From the NCBI GenBank assembly GCA_022819505.1, contig JAJEHD010000019.1, forward strand, positions 310,001 to 374,000: a DNA stretch of 64,000 bases. The letters run 5' to 3'. Below are positions 44,247-52,525 of this stretch, piece after piece. The DNA is from Acidimicrobiia bacterium. GTDB taxonomy: Bacteria > Actinomycetota > Acidimicrobiia > Acidimicrobiales > Aldehydirespiratoraceae. A model generated the notes under the pieces. It made no database searches and was not told where the DNA came from. It worked only from the letters and a program-made list of their open reading frames with translations. How positions within the stretch are numbered: position 1 is the first letter of the stretch; the number at the start of each line of letters is the position of its first letter. A program made the translations under genes and the position numbers.

Positions 44247-44265
44247 CCGCAACATAACGATGCGT
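44247..44265. promoter_or_regulatory. conserved dyad operator candidate, copy C
   Basis: CCGCA (44247-44251), spacer ACATAACGA, TGCGT (44261-44265), with a perfect CGCA / TGCG inner dyad. It lies between the CMD/ABC operon (leftward) and the aldolase/O-demethylase operon (rightward). The -10-like TAGTGT (44308-44313) is 43 bases downstream, one helical turn further than in copies A and B. Confidence 0.5.
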
Positions 44266-44384
44266 CGAACCGACCGAGTTTGAGCCCGGGGCCGGGTCCC
44301 TCTCGCGTAGTGTCACCAGCACGCGAGCCGGCCGCCGGGTCAACGGCTGGACCCGTCCGGTTGGTGCGGGAGGTTGATGGGCCT

Positions 44385-45071
44385 TTGACGGACGCACAGC
44401 AGATGCGGCAGGAACTCGCTACCGCCACGCGGATCCTGGGCCGTCATGAGATGATCGGGATGTTCGGGCACGTCAGCCTGCTGACCGATGACCCGCAGCG
44501 CTATCTGATCTGTCCCGGCGCGGGCCAGCGCAAGGATCGCTGCCGGCCCACCGACATCATCGAGCTCGGGCTCGACGACGAGTTCCGCTTCGGCCTCCCC
44601 CTGGAGCTGTACATGCACGCGGCGACGCACCGGGCCAAGCCTCACATCAAGTCTCTGGTGCACGTCCACTCCCCCAACCTCACCGCGCTGGCCGCCATGG
44701 ACGAGCCGCCCAGCGAGTTGCTGATGATCCATGCCGGCTTCTGGCCTGAGCGCATCCCGCTGTGGGAGCGGCCGGACTTGGTGCGCGACCACGACAGCGG
44801 CCGGGAACTTGTCGAGACAATGGGCGACCACGCAATCGCGCTGATGCGCTGGCATGGCGCCGTGATCGTCGGCGAGACACTGCGCGAGGCGGTGTTCCGT
44901 ACGCTGCTGGCCGAGCGCCACGCTGGCATCGTCCTCACCTCGCTCGCCCACGGTCGGCCGCTGAAGCCCGCGGCCGCATCCCGCCCCGACCTCTACGCCA
45001 GGATGCTCCCCGCATCGACCCACGACCTGAACTGGCGCTACGAGAGTTCCTTCGTCGAACTCGAGGACTGA
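44385..45071 (+). CDS. class II aldolase/adducin family protein
   Basis: A 228-residue zinc aldolase-fold protein. The expected general acid Glu74 is in LPLELYMHAA, zinc ligands His93 and His95 in LVHVHSP and His157 in MRWHGAVIVG. I use TTG 44385, about 11 bases after GGGAGG; ATG 44403 and GTG 44364 are alternatives, and the longer frame to 44208 is unlikely. Members cleave or epimerise sugar phosphates, or decarboxylate/cleave hydroxy-keto acids in aromatic pathways. It is the first gene of the rightward operon. Confidence 0.85.
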   Translation: MTDAQQMRQELATATRILGRHEMIGMFGHVSLLTDDPQRYLICPGAGQRKDRCRPTDIIELGLDDEFRFGLPLELYMHAATHRAKPHIKSLVHVHSPNLTALAAMDEPPSELLMIHAGFWPERIPLWERPDLVRDHDSGRELVETMGDHAIALMRWHGAVIVGETLREAVFRTLLAERHAGIVLTSLAHGRPLKPAAASRPDLYARMLPASTHDLNWRYESSFVELED

Positions 45072-45221
45072 TCGCCCTAGACGCAGCCCCGCGGGAGCGC
45101 ATTCTTAGGCTGCGACATCACCGCTCGCCGGGCATACATGCACTGCTCTACGGTGGGCGAAGCCAAGTGTAGGTCTAGCCGCACCACCAGAATCGACTAG
45201 CCCGAAGGAGACCTTGTTCCA

Positions 45222-46547
45222 ATGGCATTACCCAGCCTGCAGGACGGAATCGACGAAGCAGGATCACCGATCCAGCTGTTGTGGCGCACCAACGTGGCGC
45301 CTTGGATACCGGCGGTCGTCGAACCCGAGTATGCGGGCTGGCGGGTGGAGCAGGCCGCCTGGCAGAGCGGAGTGTCGATCATGGACCTCAGCTACCACAT
45401 GTGGGACCTGTTCATCGACGGGCCGGACGCGACCCGGATGCTGTCCGATCTGACGGCCAACAACTACGAGCGCTTCGCCATCAACCAAGCCAAGCAGCTC
45501 ATCCCGGTCACCGAGGAAGGCCTGATCGTCGGAGACGCCATCCTGATGCGACGCGCCGAGAACTCCTACGTGATCACCGGCCGGCCGACCCCGCAGAACT
45601 GGCTCATCTACCACGCTCAGCAGGGCGGCTACGACGTCGAGTTGACCAGCGACCCCGACTGCCGCCACAAGCCGGATCACACCCCCAGTTTCTTCCGCTA
45701 CCAGATCCAGGGGCCCCTGGGCCAGGACCTGGTGGAGCGCGCTTTCGGCGGGCCGATTCCTGAGACGCCGTTCTTCTATGCGTCTCCGGTCACTCTCGAA
45801 GGCAAGCGATTCGTGGCCCTGCGCCACGGCATGGCCGGCCAGCCCGGTTACGAGTTCGTAGGCGACCATGTCGACCATCAACCCGTCAAGGACGCGCTGA
45901 TGCGAGCCGGCGAGCCGCTCGGGCTGGTGCATGTGGGTGCGTTGGCCTATCCGACCGCCCAGGCCGAGAGCGGCTGGATCCCCGCACCCACGCCGGCGAT
46001 CTACACCGCGCCGTCGCTGCTGGGGTACCGCCAGTGGCTGAGTCTCAACACCGTGGACGGCCGTCAACCGCTCTCGGGCAGCTTCTACTCCGACAGCATC
46101 GAGGACTACTACGTCTCGCCCTACGAGTTGGGCTACGGTCGATCGATTTCGTTCAACCACGACTTCATGGGACGCGACGCCCTGCACCGCAGCAAGGACA
46201 GCGTCGCCCGCACCAAGGTCACGCTGGTGTTCGACGCCGACGAGGTGCGCGAGGTCCACGGCGACGACCTGGTGTTCACCGTGGCCCGGCACCGGGTCGA
46301 GTCAGAGGGCTCGTTGGTCGGGGTGACGCACTTCAGCGCGTACAACCACCCCATCGGCACCATCCTCAGCCTGGCGATCGTCGACAACGACAGCGCCGAA
46401 CCAGGCACCGAGGTCTCGGTGGTGTGGGGCGACCACCCAGGGCCGGGCACCGATCCCGACGCGGATGTCGGGCTGCCTCACATCCGAGCCACCGTGGCCC
46501 CCGCGCCCTACAACGTGTACGCCCGAACCCGATACCGCAGCAACTAG
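45222..46547 (+). CDS. THF-dependent O-demethylase, LigM/DesA-like (GcvT fold), copy 2
   Basis: A 441-residue paralogue of the protein at 36254, aligned end to end: LSYHMWDLFIDGPDA, RHGMAGQPGYEFVGDH and SIEDYYVSPYELGYGRSI correspond closely, and the tail is ARTRYRSN. The family transfers a methoxy methyl to tetrahydrofolate. Start ATG 45222 has AAGGAGA about 11 bases upstream. The FAD monooxygenase gene follows after seven bases. Different residues around the pocket suggest different methoxylated substrates or positions for the two copies. Confidence 0.82.
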   Translation: MALPSLQDGIDEAGSPIQLLWRTNVAPWIPAVVEPEYAGWRVEQAAWQSGVSIMDLSYHMWDLFIDGPDATRMLSDLTANNYERFAINQAKQLIPVTEEGLIVGDAILMRRAENSYVITGRPTPQNWLIYHAQQGGYDVELTSDPDCRHKPDHTPSFFRYQIQGPLGQDLVERAFGGPIPETPFFYASPVTLEGKRFVALRHGMAGQPGYEFVGDHVDHQPVKDALMRAGEPLGLVHVGALAYPTAQAESGWIPAPTPAIYTAPSLLGYRQWLSLNTVDGRQPLSGSFYSDSIEDYYVSPYELGYGRSISFNHDFMGRDALHRSKDSVARTKVTLVFDADEVREVHGDDLVFTVARHRVESEGSLVGVTHFSAYNHPIGTILSLAIVDNDSAEPGTEVSVVWGDHPGPGTDPDADVGLPHIRATVAPAPYNVYARTRYRSN

Positions 46548-46554
46548 GGAGCCG

Positions 46555-47757
46555 ATGCGGATACTGATCCTCGGCGGCGGAATCGGAGGTCTGTGCACCG
46601 CTATCGCGCTGCGAAAGCAGGGCTTCGAAGTCGACGTCCTCGAACAGTCCTCCGACCTGCATTCGTCGGTCCACGGCGTGGGGATCATCCAACCCATGAA
46701 CGCGCTTCGAGCGCTGGAGGTGATCGGTTGCGTCGAGGAGTGCCTCGCGGTCGGATACTCCACACAGGCGTGGGGCAAGATGCTCGATGCCGACGGCAAC
46801 GTCATCCGGCAGATCCCGGGAGCTCGGATCCCGGGCTCGGACCTGCCGCCCATGAACGGGATAACCCGTCCCAAGCTGCACGAGATCCTCACCGAGAAGA
46901 CGCTGGCTGCCGGCGCCGCCATCCACTACGGAACGACCATCCGGCAGATCCGCCAAGACTCCTCGGGGGTTGAAGTCGTACCTGTCCCCGCGACCCGTTA
47001 CGGACGCGACGAACCATCCCGGGACCGAGGCGGTCTCGTGGACGGCGAGATCGACGGTTCATCCGAGCACTACGACATCGTCGTCGGCGCGGACGGCACC
47101 TATTCCATGGTGCGCGACTACGTGAAGGGCCCCGGTGTGGAACCGACCTATAACGGGCAGGCCTCCTTCAGGGTCAATGTCCCACGCCAGATCCCCGGCC
47201 AGATGGAGATCGACGGGATCATCCTTCAATACACCCCGAGGGGCATGGCCGGGTTCGTTCCCCTTGGCCCCGATCTGGCCTACATGTTCTTCGGCAAGGA
47301 GTGGGACCGGTCGGTACGGCCCGCACCCGATGAGCTAGCCGATGTCCTGCGGGCTGCGCTGGAGGGCTACGGCGGGCTGACGGCCGCTGTGCGCGACAAC
47401 TATCTGACCGACTCCCGGGCCATCGTGTTCCGCCCACTCGACTGGCTGATCGCGCCGCCACCGTGGCACAGGGGCCGCGTCGTGCTGATCGGGGACGCGG
47501 CCCACGCGTTCCTGCCCCATCTGGGACAGGGAGCCGCGCAGGCCATCGAAGACGGGATCGTCCTAGCGGAGTGCCTCGCCACCTACGACGACCTCGAAGC
47601 AGCGTTCGGACGCTACGTCGACCGCCGGTACGAACGCTGCCGCCTGGTAATCCAAGCGTGCGTCGACATCTCGCTCTGGGAAAGAGGCGAACTCGAGGAC
47701 TTCGACAACGTCGCAGTAACCCAGCAGATCATCGAGACGCTCGTCCAGCCGATCTAG
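46555..47757 (+). CDS. FAD-dependent aromatic monooxygenase (3-hydroxybenzoate/salicylate hydroxylase type)
   Basis: A 400-residue group A flavoprotein monooxygenase. The dinucleotide motif GGGIGGL is at 7-13, DIVVGADGTYS forms the DG motif, and GRVVLIGDAAHAFLPHLGQGA is the GD motif. It hydroxylates a phenolic ring using NAD(P)H and oxygen. The ATG at 46555 follows AGGGAG; the open frame to 46465 lies inside the demethylase gene. Coupled to an O-demethylase, it would add the ring hydroxyl that precedes extradiol cleavage. Confidence 0.9.
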   Translation: MRILILGGGIGGLCTAIALRKQGFEVDVLEQSSDLHSSVHGVGIIQPMNALRALEVIGCVEECLAVGYSTQAWGKMLDADGNVIRQIPGARIPGSDLPPMNGITRPKLHEILTEKTLAAGAAIHYGTTIRQIRQDSSGVEVVPVPATRYGRDEPSRDRGGLVDGEIDGSSEHYDIVVGADGTYSMVRDYVKGPGVEPTYNGQASFRVNVPRQIPGQMEIDGIILQYTPRGMAGFVPLGPDLAYMFFGKEWDRSVRPAPDELADVLRAALEGYGGLTAAVRDNYLTDSRAIVFRPLDWLIAPPPWHRGRVVLIGDAAHAFLPHLGQGAAQAIEDGIVLAECLATYDDLEAAFGRYVDRRYERCRLVIQACVDISLWERGELEDFDNVAVTQQIIETLVQPI

Positions 47758-47774
47758 AGATCGCCACCAACACT

Positions 47775-47797
47775 CACCCCCGCGCCTAGCGAGGGTG
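47775..47797. terminator. hairpin terminator between converging genes
   Basis: CACCC-C-CGC pairs with GCG-A-GGGTG around a five-base loop, with a second outer pairing TCGCCACC (47761-47768) / GGTGGCGA (47794-47801) as an alternative fold. It sits between the FAD monooxygenase stop and the hicA stop. Confidence 0.45.
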
Positions 47798-47836
47798 GCG
47801 AGCAAGGGTCCCCTCACCACACGCCCAGCGCATCTG

Positions 47837-48022
47837 TCATTCGCGTGACTTGCTCAATTGCTTGATGATCCGCCCGGCCAGCCGTTCCTTGATCTCGTTG
47901 TGGCGCGGCACTGCCTGATACGCGCCGGTCTCGGGATTGCGATACCAATCGTGCTTCGAGCCGTGCCGAACCAAGACCGACCCAGTCGCATGGATCCGCC
48001 TGATCAGCTCAACCCGCTTCAC
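47837..48022 (-). CDS. hicA: HicA-type mRNA interferase toxin
   Basis: A 61-residue dsRBD-like toxin starting MKRVELIRRIHATG with the catalytic His region RHGSKHDWYRNP (His20, His24) and the terminal IKQLSKSRE. HicA proteins cleave mRNA and are neutralised by HicB. Its ATG overlaps the hicB stop by four bases, so the order is antitoxin first. Confidence 0.85.
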   Translation of the reverse strand: MKRVELIRRIHATGSVLVRHGSKHDWYRNPETGAYQAVPRHNEIKERLAGRIIKQLSKSRE

Positions 48023-48210
48023 GCCAATGTGAGATCGGCGACGTGGCGCACTCCAGGCAATTCACCGCTCGTGAGATCCGCGTGGAGATCGCGAAGATGC
48101 TCTTCGAGGTCTTCCAACGTCGCGCCTTGCGTCCAATAGTCAGGGAATTCCTCAAGGTAACCGAGCCAGCACTCGTCCTCCTGCCAGTAGACCATCTTTG
48201 TGGTGCGCAT
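48019..48210 (-). CDS. hicB: HicB-type antitoxin (short form)
   Basis: A 63-residue protein with the partial RNase H-like HicB core: VYWQEDECWLGYLEEFPDYWTQGATLEDLEEHLRDL split across residues 7-45. It ends soon after, without an obvious ribbon-helix-helix or HTH DNA-binding tail, so it is shorter than most HicB proteins. ATG 48210 is preceded by GGGGAG eight bases away. Autoregulation may need another factor. Confidence 0.78.
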   Translation of the reverse strand: MRTTKMVYWQEDECWLGYLEEFPDYWTQGATLEDLEEHLRDLHADLTSGELPGVRHVADLTLA

Positions 48211-48393
48211 GGCCGCATCTCCCCGCTGACTGTCAGCGTTCAACCTATCGCCCGGGCGAGCACGGACGCATACCGCAGGGCAACAAGCTCCATGGCGACA
48301 GCCAGAGCGGGGGCGTCTCGTGGCGTGGTGGATTCTGGGATTGAGCCTCGGTGGCGGTTGTCGCTGGTCTGGCCGACGATGAGGAGTGCCACA

Positions 48394-49323
48394 TCAGGGT
48401 GCGAACTCCCGCTCCAGCGAACGGAGGTAGTCAAGGCTGCGGGCTACACCGAGCACGGGTCCCTCCCCGGCCGGGGGTTCCCCGTCGGTTAGGGCGACGT
48501 CGGTCTCGATCACGTACCAGCCGTCGTAGCCGCCTCCTTCGAGGGCATCGATGACGCCGGCCAGGTCGATCATGCCCTCGCCCAGCGGTGGGAACAGACC
48601 AGCCTGGGTGGCTGCCATGAGCCCCAGCTCACCGGAGGCGAGGCGGGCGGCGGCGGCGTGGTCGACATCCTTGAGGTGCACCACGGCGATTCGGTCACGG
48701 TGGTTGCAGGCGACGGTCACCGCATCGGCTCCGCCGAGGGTGAGGTGCCCAGTGTCGAAGCAGAACCGGACCCGACTAATGTCGAGAAACCGCTGGAACT
48801 CGCTGGCGGTCTGGATCAGCGTGTCGACGTGGGGATGGACTGCCTGCACCAGCCCGTGGCGGGTGCAGATCTGCTCAACCCCGTCGAGGTTGGCGAACAG
48901 TTCCGCCCAGGCAGCGTCGTCCATCGCGGGCCGGAACCAGTCGTGTTGATCGCCCACGATGGCGGTGACGAAGAAGGTGCCCTGGCAGGCCGCCATGTTG
49001 GCGGCGACCTGCTCGGCGTGAGCCATCATCTCGTCGCGCCTTGCCGGATCGTGGAGGACCAGCGGCACGAACCCGCCGAGCAAGGTCATGCCGTAGTCAT
49101 CGAGCTTCGCTCGCTGCGCCGGGGGGTCGGTCGGAAGCCAGCCGAGGGCCCCCTGCTCGACCGCGCAAATGCCTAGATCTCGGGCCTCGCCGAGCACCCG
49201 GTCCACAGGGAGCTGCTGACCCCATCCGGGTGCCTCACAGACACCCCACGAGATGGGAGCAGAACCCACCCGGGCCAGGAGGTCCGACATCGGCGCGCGC
49301 CGGGGATTAGTCAAGGTCCTCAT
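48394..49323 (-). CDS. sugar phosphate isomerase/epimerase (inosose dehydratase/IolE-like)
   Basis: A 309-residue xylose-isomerase-like TIM barrel. It opens RVGSAPISWGVCEAPGWG, a start shared with IolE-type 2-keto-myo-inositol dehydratases, and has metal positions in FCFDTGHLTLGG and VVHLKDVD, with a late Glu in YVIETDV. It probably dehydrates or isomerises a keto-cyclitol. The start ATG 49323 has GAGGGACC before it; ATG 49290 is possible. It is divergent from the FAD reductase at 49484 and lies next to the moc-like operon, so it may supply its downstream step. Confidence 0.85.
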   Translation of the reverse strand: MRTLTNPRRAPMSDLLARVGSAPISWGVCEAPGWGQQLPVDRVLGEARDLGICAVEQGALGWLPTDPPAQRAKLDDYGMTLLGGFVPLVLHDPARRDEMMAHAEQVAANMAACQGTFFVTAIVGDQHDWFRPAMDDAAWAELFANLDGVEQICTRHGLVQAVHPHVDTLIQTASEFQRFLDISRVRFCFDTGHLTLGGADAVTVACNHRDRIAVVHLKDVDHAAAARLASGELGLMAATQAGLFPPLGEGMIDLAGVIDALEGGGYDGWYVIETDVALTDGEPPAGEGPVLGVARSLDYLRSLEREFAP

Positions 49324-49395
49324 TGGTCCCTCTGTTAAACACAACTCGGTCGGCGCCAACCTAGGTCTTGTCCAACCATGCGTCCACTCTTGTTT

Positions 49396-49417
49396 AGACA
49401 TATTTACAAATCTGTCT
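49396..49417. promoter_or_regulatory. inverted repeat in divergent promoter region
   Basis: AGACA (49396-49400) and TGTCT (49413-49417) flank an AT-rich 12-base centre in an otherwise GC-rich region between the epimerase and FAD-reductase genes. This is the sort of site a GntR or similar regulator binds. The AT-rich centre could also serve as a -10 element. Confidence 0.4.
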
Positions 49418-49483
49418 GACCGTCGGGATGCCGTCAAGACATGAACGGAGACGAGGGCGCGCCGTCCGCTACCGTGACCGGCC

Positions 49484-50719
49484 ATGGCGTCGCCCCGAGA
49501 GAGGATCGTCGTCGTCGGCGCTGGCGACTGCGGAACCCGCACAGCCCTCGGGCTGCGGAACCGAGGCTTCGAGGGACCACTCGTCCTCGTCGGCGATGAG
49601 CCCTCGGATCCCTACGAGCGACCTGCGCTGTCCAAGCGCGTCCTCACGGGTGAAACGAACGAGGCGAAGACGATCGCCACCGCCGACGAACTGGCGGCAT
49701 CAGCGATCAACTGGCAGCCAGGTGTGGCCGCGGTCGAGGTCGACCCCGACAACCGGCGCGTCACCCTCGCCGACGGCTCCGCTGTCGACTACGACCGGTT
49801 GTTGCTGAGCACCGGCTCACGGGCCCGCCGGCCACCGATCGCCGGCGGCGAACATGCCGTGTCAGTCCGCTCGATTCGCGACGCCGCACTGCTCCGGCAG
49901 CAGCTCGAGGACAGCGAGCGGTTGATCATCATCGGTGGCGGATTCATCGGCCTGGAAGTTGCAGCCTGCGCCAGGGAGGCCGGATGCGAGGTCACCGTGG
50001 TCGAGTTCGCTCACGAGCTCATGGCCCGAGTCGTTCCCGCCCCAGTAGCGCGGGTGATGCGCGACCGCCACCTCGCAGCCGGGGTCGACCTCCGGCTCGG
50101 CACCGGTGTCACATCCTGGTCCCAGGACTCTGGAACAGGCATGCACCGCATCGGACTCGACGACGGGACCGAGGTCGAGGCCCAACTTCTCGTCGGGGGC
50201 GTCGGCGCCGTCCCGAACACCGAGCTCGCCGCTAGCGCAGGCCTCCTGATCGACAACGGCATCGCCGTCAACGAACAGCTCCGCACGTCCGATCCCGCGA
50301 TCTGGGCGGCCGGTGACTGCTGTTCTGTCCCCCACCCGCTCTACGGCGGCCGTCGCCTCCGCCTCGAGGCATGGGGCAACGCGTTGGCTCAATCCGAGGT
50401 CGCGACCGAGAACTTGCTCGGCGGCAGCGCCGTGTTCATCGCCGTGCCGTCGTTCTGGTCCGATCAGTACGAGCTCACGATGCAGGTCGTGGGTCTCCAC
50501 GGCGCGGCCCGGCGCCATGTGGTGCGCCGGAGGCGTGACGGGCACGAGGTCCACATCGGACTCGACGACGACGGTCGGGTCGTCTCGGCCAGCGGCGCCG
50601 CTCCCGGCACCACGCTCGCCCGCGACATCCTCATCGCCGAACGTCTCATCGCCAGACGAGCGTCACCGGCGGCAGCCGACCTGGCCGACCCCGACGTCGA
50701 CCTCCGGCGACTGGTCTGA
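49484..50719 (+). CDS. FAD-dependent ferredoxin reductase (rhodocoxin/putidaredoxin reductase-like)
   Basis: A 411-residue two-dinucleotide-domain flavoprotein. The FAD loop GAGDCGTRTALG is at 12-23, PYERPALSK follows near 45, the NAD(P) loop IIIGGGFIGLEVAA is near 148-161, and WAAGDCCSVPHPLYG is the second FAD site. It passes electrons from NAD(P)H to a ferredoxin. It is a paralogue of the reductase at 56416. No ferredoxin gene is adjacent, so it may share the Rieske ferredoxin encoded at 57662. It converges on the GntR gene with three bases between. Confidence 0.9.
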   Translation: MASPRERIVVVGAGDCGTRTALGLRNRGFEGPLVLVGDEPSDPYERPALSKRVLTGETNEAKTIATADELAASAINWQPGVAAVEVDPDNRRVTLADGSAVDYDRLLLSTGSRARRPPIAGGEHAVSVRSIRDAALLRQQLEDSERLIIIGGGFIGLEVAACAREAGCEVTVVEFAHELMARVVPAPVARVMRDRHLAAGVDLRLGTGVTSWSQDSGTGMHRIGLDDGTEVEAQLLVGGVGAVPNTELAASAGLLIDNGIAVNEQLRTSDPAIWAAGDCCSVPHPLYGGRRLRLEAWGNALAQSEVATENLLGGSAVFIAVPSFWSDQYELTMQVVGLHGAARRHVVRRRRDGHEVHIGLDDDGRVVSASGAAPGTTLARDILIAERLIARRASPAAADLADPDVDLRRLV

Positions 50720-50722
50720 CCG

Positions 50723-51472
50723 TCAGGACTCGACGACCCTCAGCTCGAGGGTGTAGTCGGACCCGTCGTGGATCTGCTCGGAGACATTGATCCGCACGCC
50801 GGCCCTGTCGAGCACGACCGACGCCACCGTCAGCAGGGGCGCTCCGACCGGAAGGCCCAACAGCGCGGCGTCGACCGGCCCGGCGATGCGCGCTCCCACC
50901 CTCCGTTCGGCCGAGTGCGGCCAGACCCCTTCACGGCGCATCAGCTCGAACAGCCCGTGCGAGATCAGCTCTGCGGGCGTGATGGTGCCGAACGCGGTCG
51001 GCGTGAGCCAGTCGCGCAATAGGGCGAGCCGGCGATCGCCGAGGTGGCGGCATCGTTCGAGATACACGATCGTGCTCCCCGGCGCGAGGTCGAGTTGCTC
51101 CGCGATGTGATCATCGGCAACGACGCGGTCGGCGGCGAGCACCGTGGTGCGCGGCACCTCGTTGCGGGCGACGAGGTCGTCGTGGAGGCTGCCGAGCCGG
51201 TGCGGCTTCGGTAGTTGATCGCTGACGACCTTGGTGCCGATCCCCCGCCGCCTGACCAGCAGCCCCGACTCGACCAGTTCGCCAATCGCCCGCCGTAAGG
51301 TCAGCCTGGAGATCTGCCATCTCTCGGCGAGCGCAAGCTCGTTGTCGAGATAGGCGCCCCGCGGCAGTCGACCATCGGCGATGGCGGCCTCGAGCTCGCG
51401 GGCGACCTGGAAACTGATGGGGATGGGGCCGTTGCGGTCGATCCGGATGTCGACGGCTGTCGTCTCCACCAT
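50723..51472 (-). CDS. GntR family regulator with UTRA domain
   Basis: A 249-residue HutC-subfamily GntR protein. The winged HTH spans about 15-75 (RELEAAIADGRLPRGAYL, ALAERWQISRLTLRRAIGEL), and the UTRA ligand-binding domain runs from 95 to the end. It is the last gene of the twelve-gene moc-like operon, 24 bases after the hydroxylase gene, and probably senses the pathway substrate. Likely targets are the promoter upstream of 61306 and the divergent region at 49396. Confidence 0.9.
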   Translation of the reverse strand: MVETTAVDIRIDRNGPIPISFQVARELEAAIADGRLPRGAYLDNELALAERWQISRLTLRRAIGELVESGLLVRRRGIGTKVVSDQLPKPHRLGSLHDDLVARNEVPRTTVLAADRVVADDHIAEQLDLAPGSTIVYLERCRHLGDRRLALLRDWLTPTAFGTITPAELISHGLFELMRREGVWPHSAERRVGARIAGPVDAALLGLPVGAPLLTVASVVLDRAGVRINVSEQIHDGSDYTLELRVVES

Positions 51473-51496
51473 GAACTCAAAACCTACTCCGCTCGG

Positions 51497-52501
51497 TCAG
51501 CCGGCATCGACGACCGCAGCCGCCGACTTCTTTGACCGCAGGTTGGCGGTCGCCTCGTTCGAGCCGTCGTGGAACGTGCCGAACCACCGGTCCAGGGGAA
51601 TCACCCCGTCGGCGTAGTTCACCTCGAAGTACTTGTGATGGAGGTAGTGCGCGTAGCCGCCGGTGTTGAAGGTGCGGCCTCCCCTCAGTTCGTACCGGTC
51701 GAACCCCGTGTGACCCGGTATCGGCGCCAGCAGGAGGTGGTACTGGTTGTAGATCATATGGAGCGGGTGCGACGGGACGATCCAGTGGATCGCCATCGCA
51801 CTGAAGTAGAGCAGGTGCTCAACCGGGTGCATCGAAACCCCCGACCACGGTCCCGGGTTGGTGTTGCGGTGGTGGATGGCGTGTACGGACCGGTAGAGGA
51901 ACGGAGTGTGAATCAGCCGGTGCACGCAGTAGAAGTGGAACTCGCGCCAGATCGGGATGAGCAGCATCAAGGCGACGAACCACACCGGGCTCCGGGTCCA
52001 GCTCAACCACCCGATATGGCCGTTGGCGAACAGCCAGTGCCCGACAACCTCCCATGCGGTGACAATCGGGACCCCGCTTGCGAGCACCCAGAACACGTTG
52101 TCGCGGGTCTGGTTGCCGAAGGTGAACCGGCCGCTGTCGCCCGGCCAACGCTCGTTGAACTTGAAGCGGGTGCTCTGGCGCCGCCGGACGTGGTACCGGA
52201 TATGGAAGTAGGAGTAGTAGCCGGCGATGATGGCCAGGTTGCGGACACCGATGATCGCGATCCAGCCCGGCGCGAACGACGCCATCGTCGACGTCGAGGG
52301 TGTCAGCAGGAACCAGATTGCCGCCGCGAACCCGAAGTACAGCGCGTTCCACGGAAACAGGTAGCCGGGGAACGAGACCAACCACTTGGCGACGGTCAAC
52401 GGCTTGATCGGCCAGGCGAACAGCGGGCCGTACCCGACCCGCTGATCGGGCACGAAATGGCCCCTCGCGTCGCGGGTCCCGAATGCTGTCTCGTCGACCA
52501 T
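51497..52501 (-). CDS. fatty acid hydroxylase / sterol desaturase superfamily membrane di-iron oxygenase
   Basis: A 334-residue integral membrane protein with the histidine clusters of this superfamily: HFYCVHRLIH (189-198), HAIHH (207-211), HPVEH (225-229) and HYLHH (285-289). At least four hydrophobic segments surround them. It should use two irons, oxygen and ferredoxin-delivered electrons to hydroxylate or desaturate a substrate. It lies in the operon between the isomerase gene (24-base gap) and gntR, so it is a second oxygenase besides the MocD-like enzyme. Confidence 0.88.
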   Translation of the reverse strand: MVDETAFGTRDARGHFVPDQRVGYGPLFAWPIKPLTVAKWLVSFPGYLFPWNALYFGFAAAIWFLLTPSTSTMASFAPGWIAIIGVRNLAIIAGYYSYFHIRYHVRRRQSTRFKFNERWPGDSGRFTFGNQTRDNVFWVLASGVPIVTAWEVVGHWLFANGHIGWLSWTRSPVWFVALMLLIPIWREFHFYCVHRLIHTPFLYRSVHAIHHRNTNPGPWSGVSMHPVEHLLYFSAMAIHWIVPSHPLHMIYNQYHLLLAPIPGHTGFDRYELRGGRTFNTGGYAHYLHHKYFEVNYADGVIPLDRWFGTFHDGSNEATANLRSKKSAAAVVDAG

Positions 52502-52525
52502 GCGTCCCTCGCCCTCACTCGCCGG

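Noticed and set aside
45100..45150. A possible further dyad copy upstream of the second O-demethylase (ATGCAC after GGGCATAC)
   Set aside because: Only a half-site matches; the left arm GCGCA at the proper nine-base spacing is absent.
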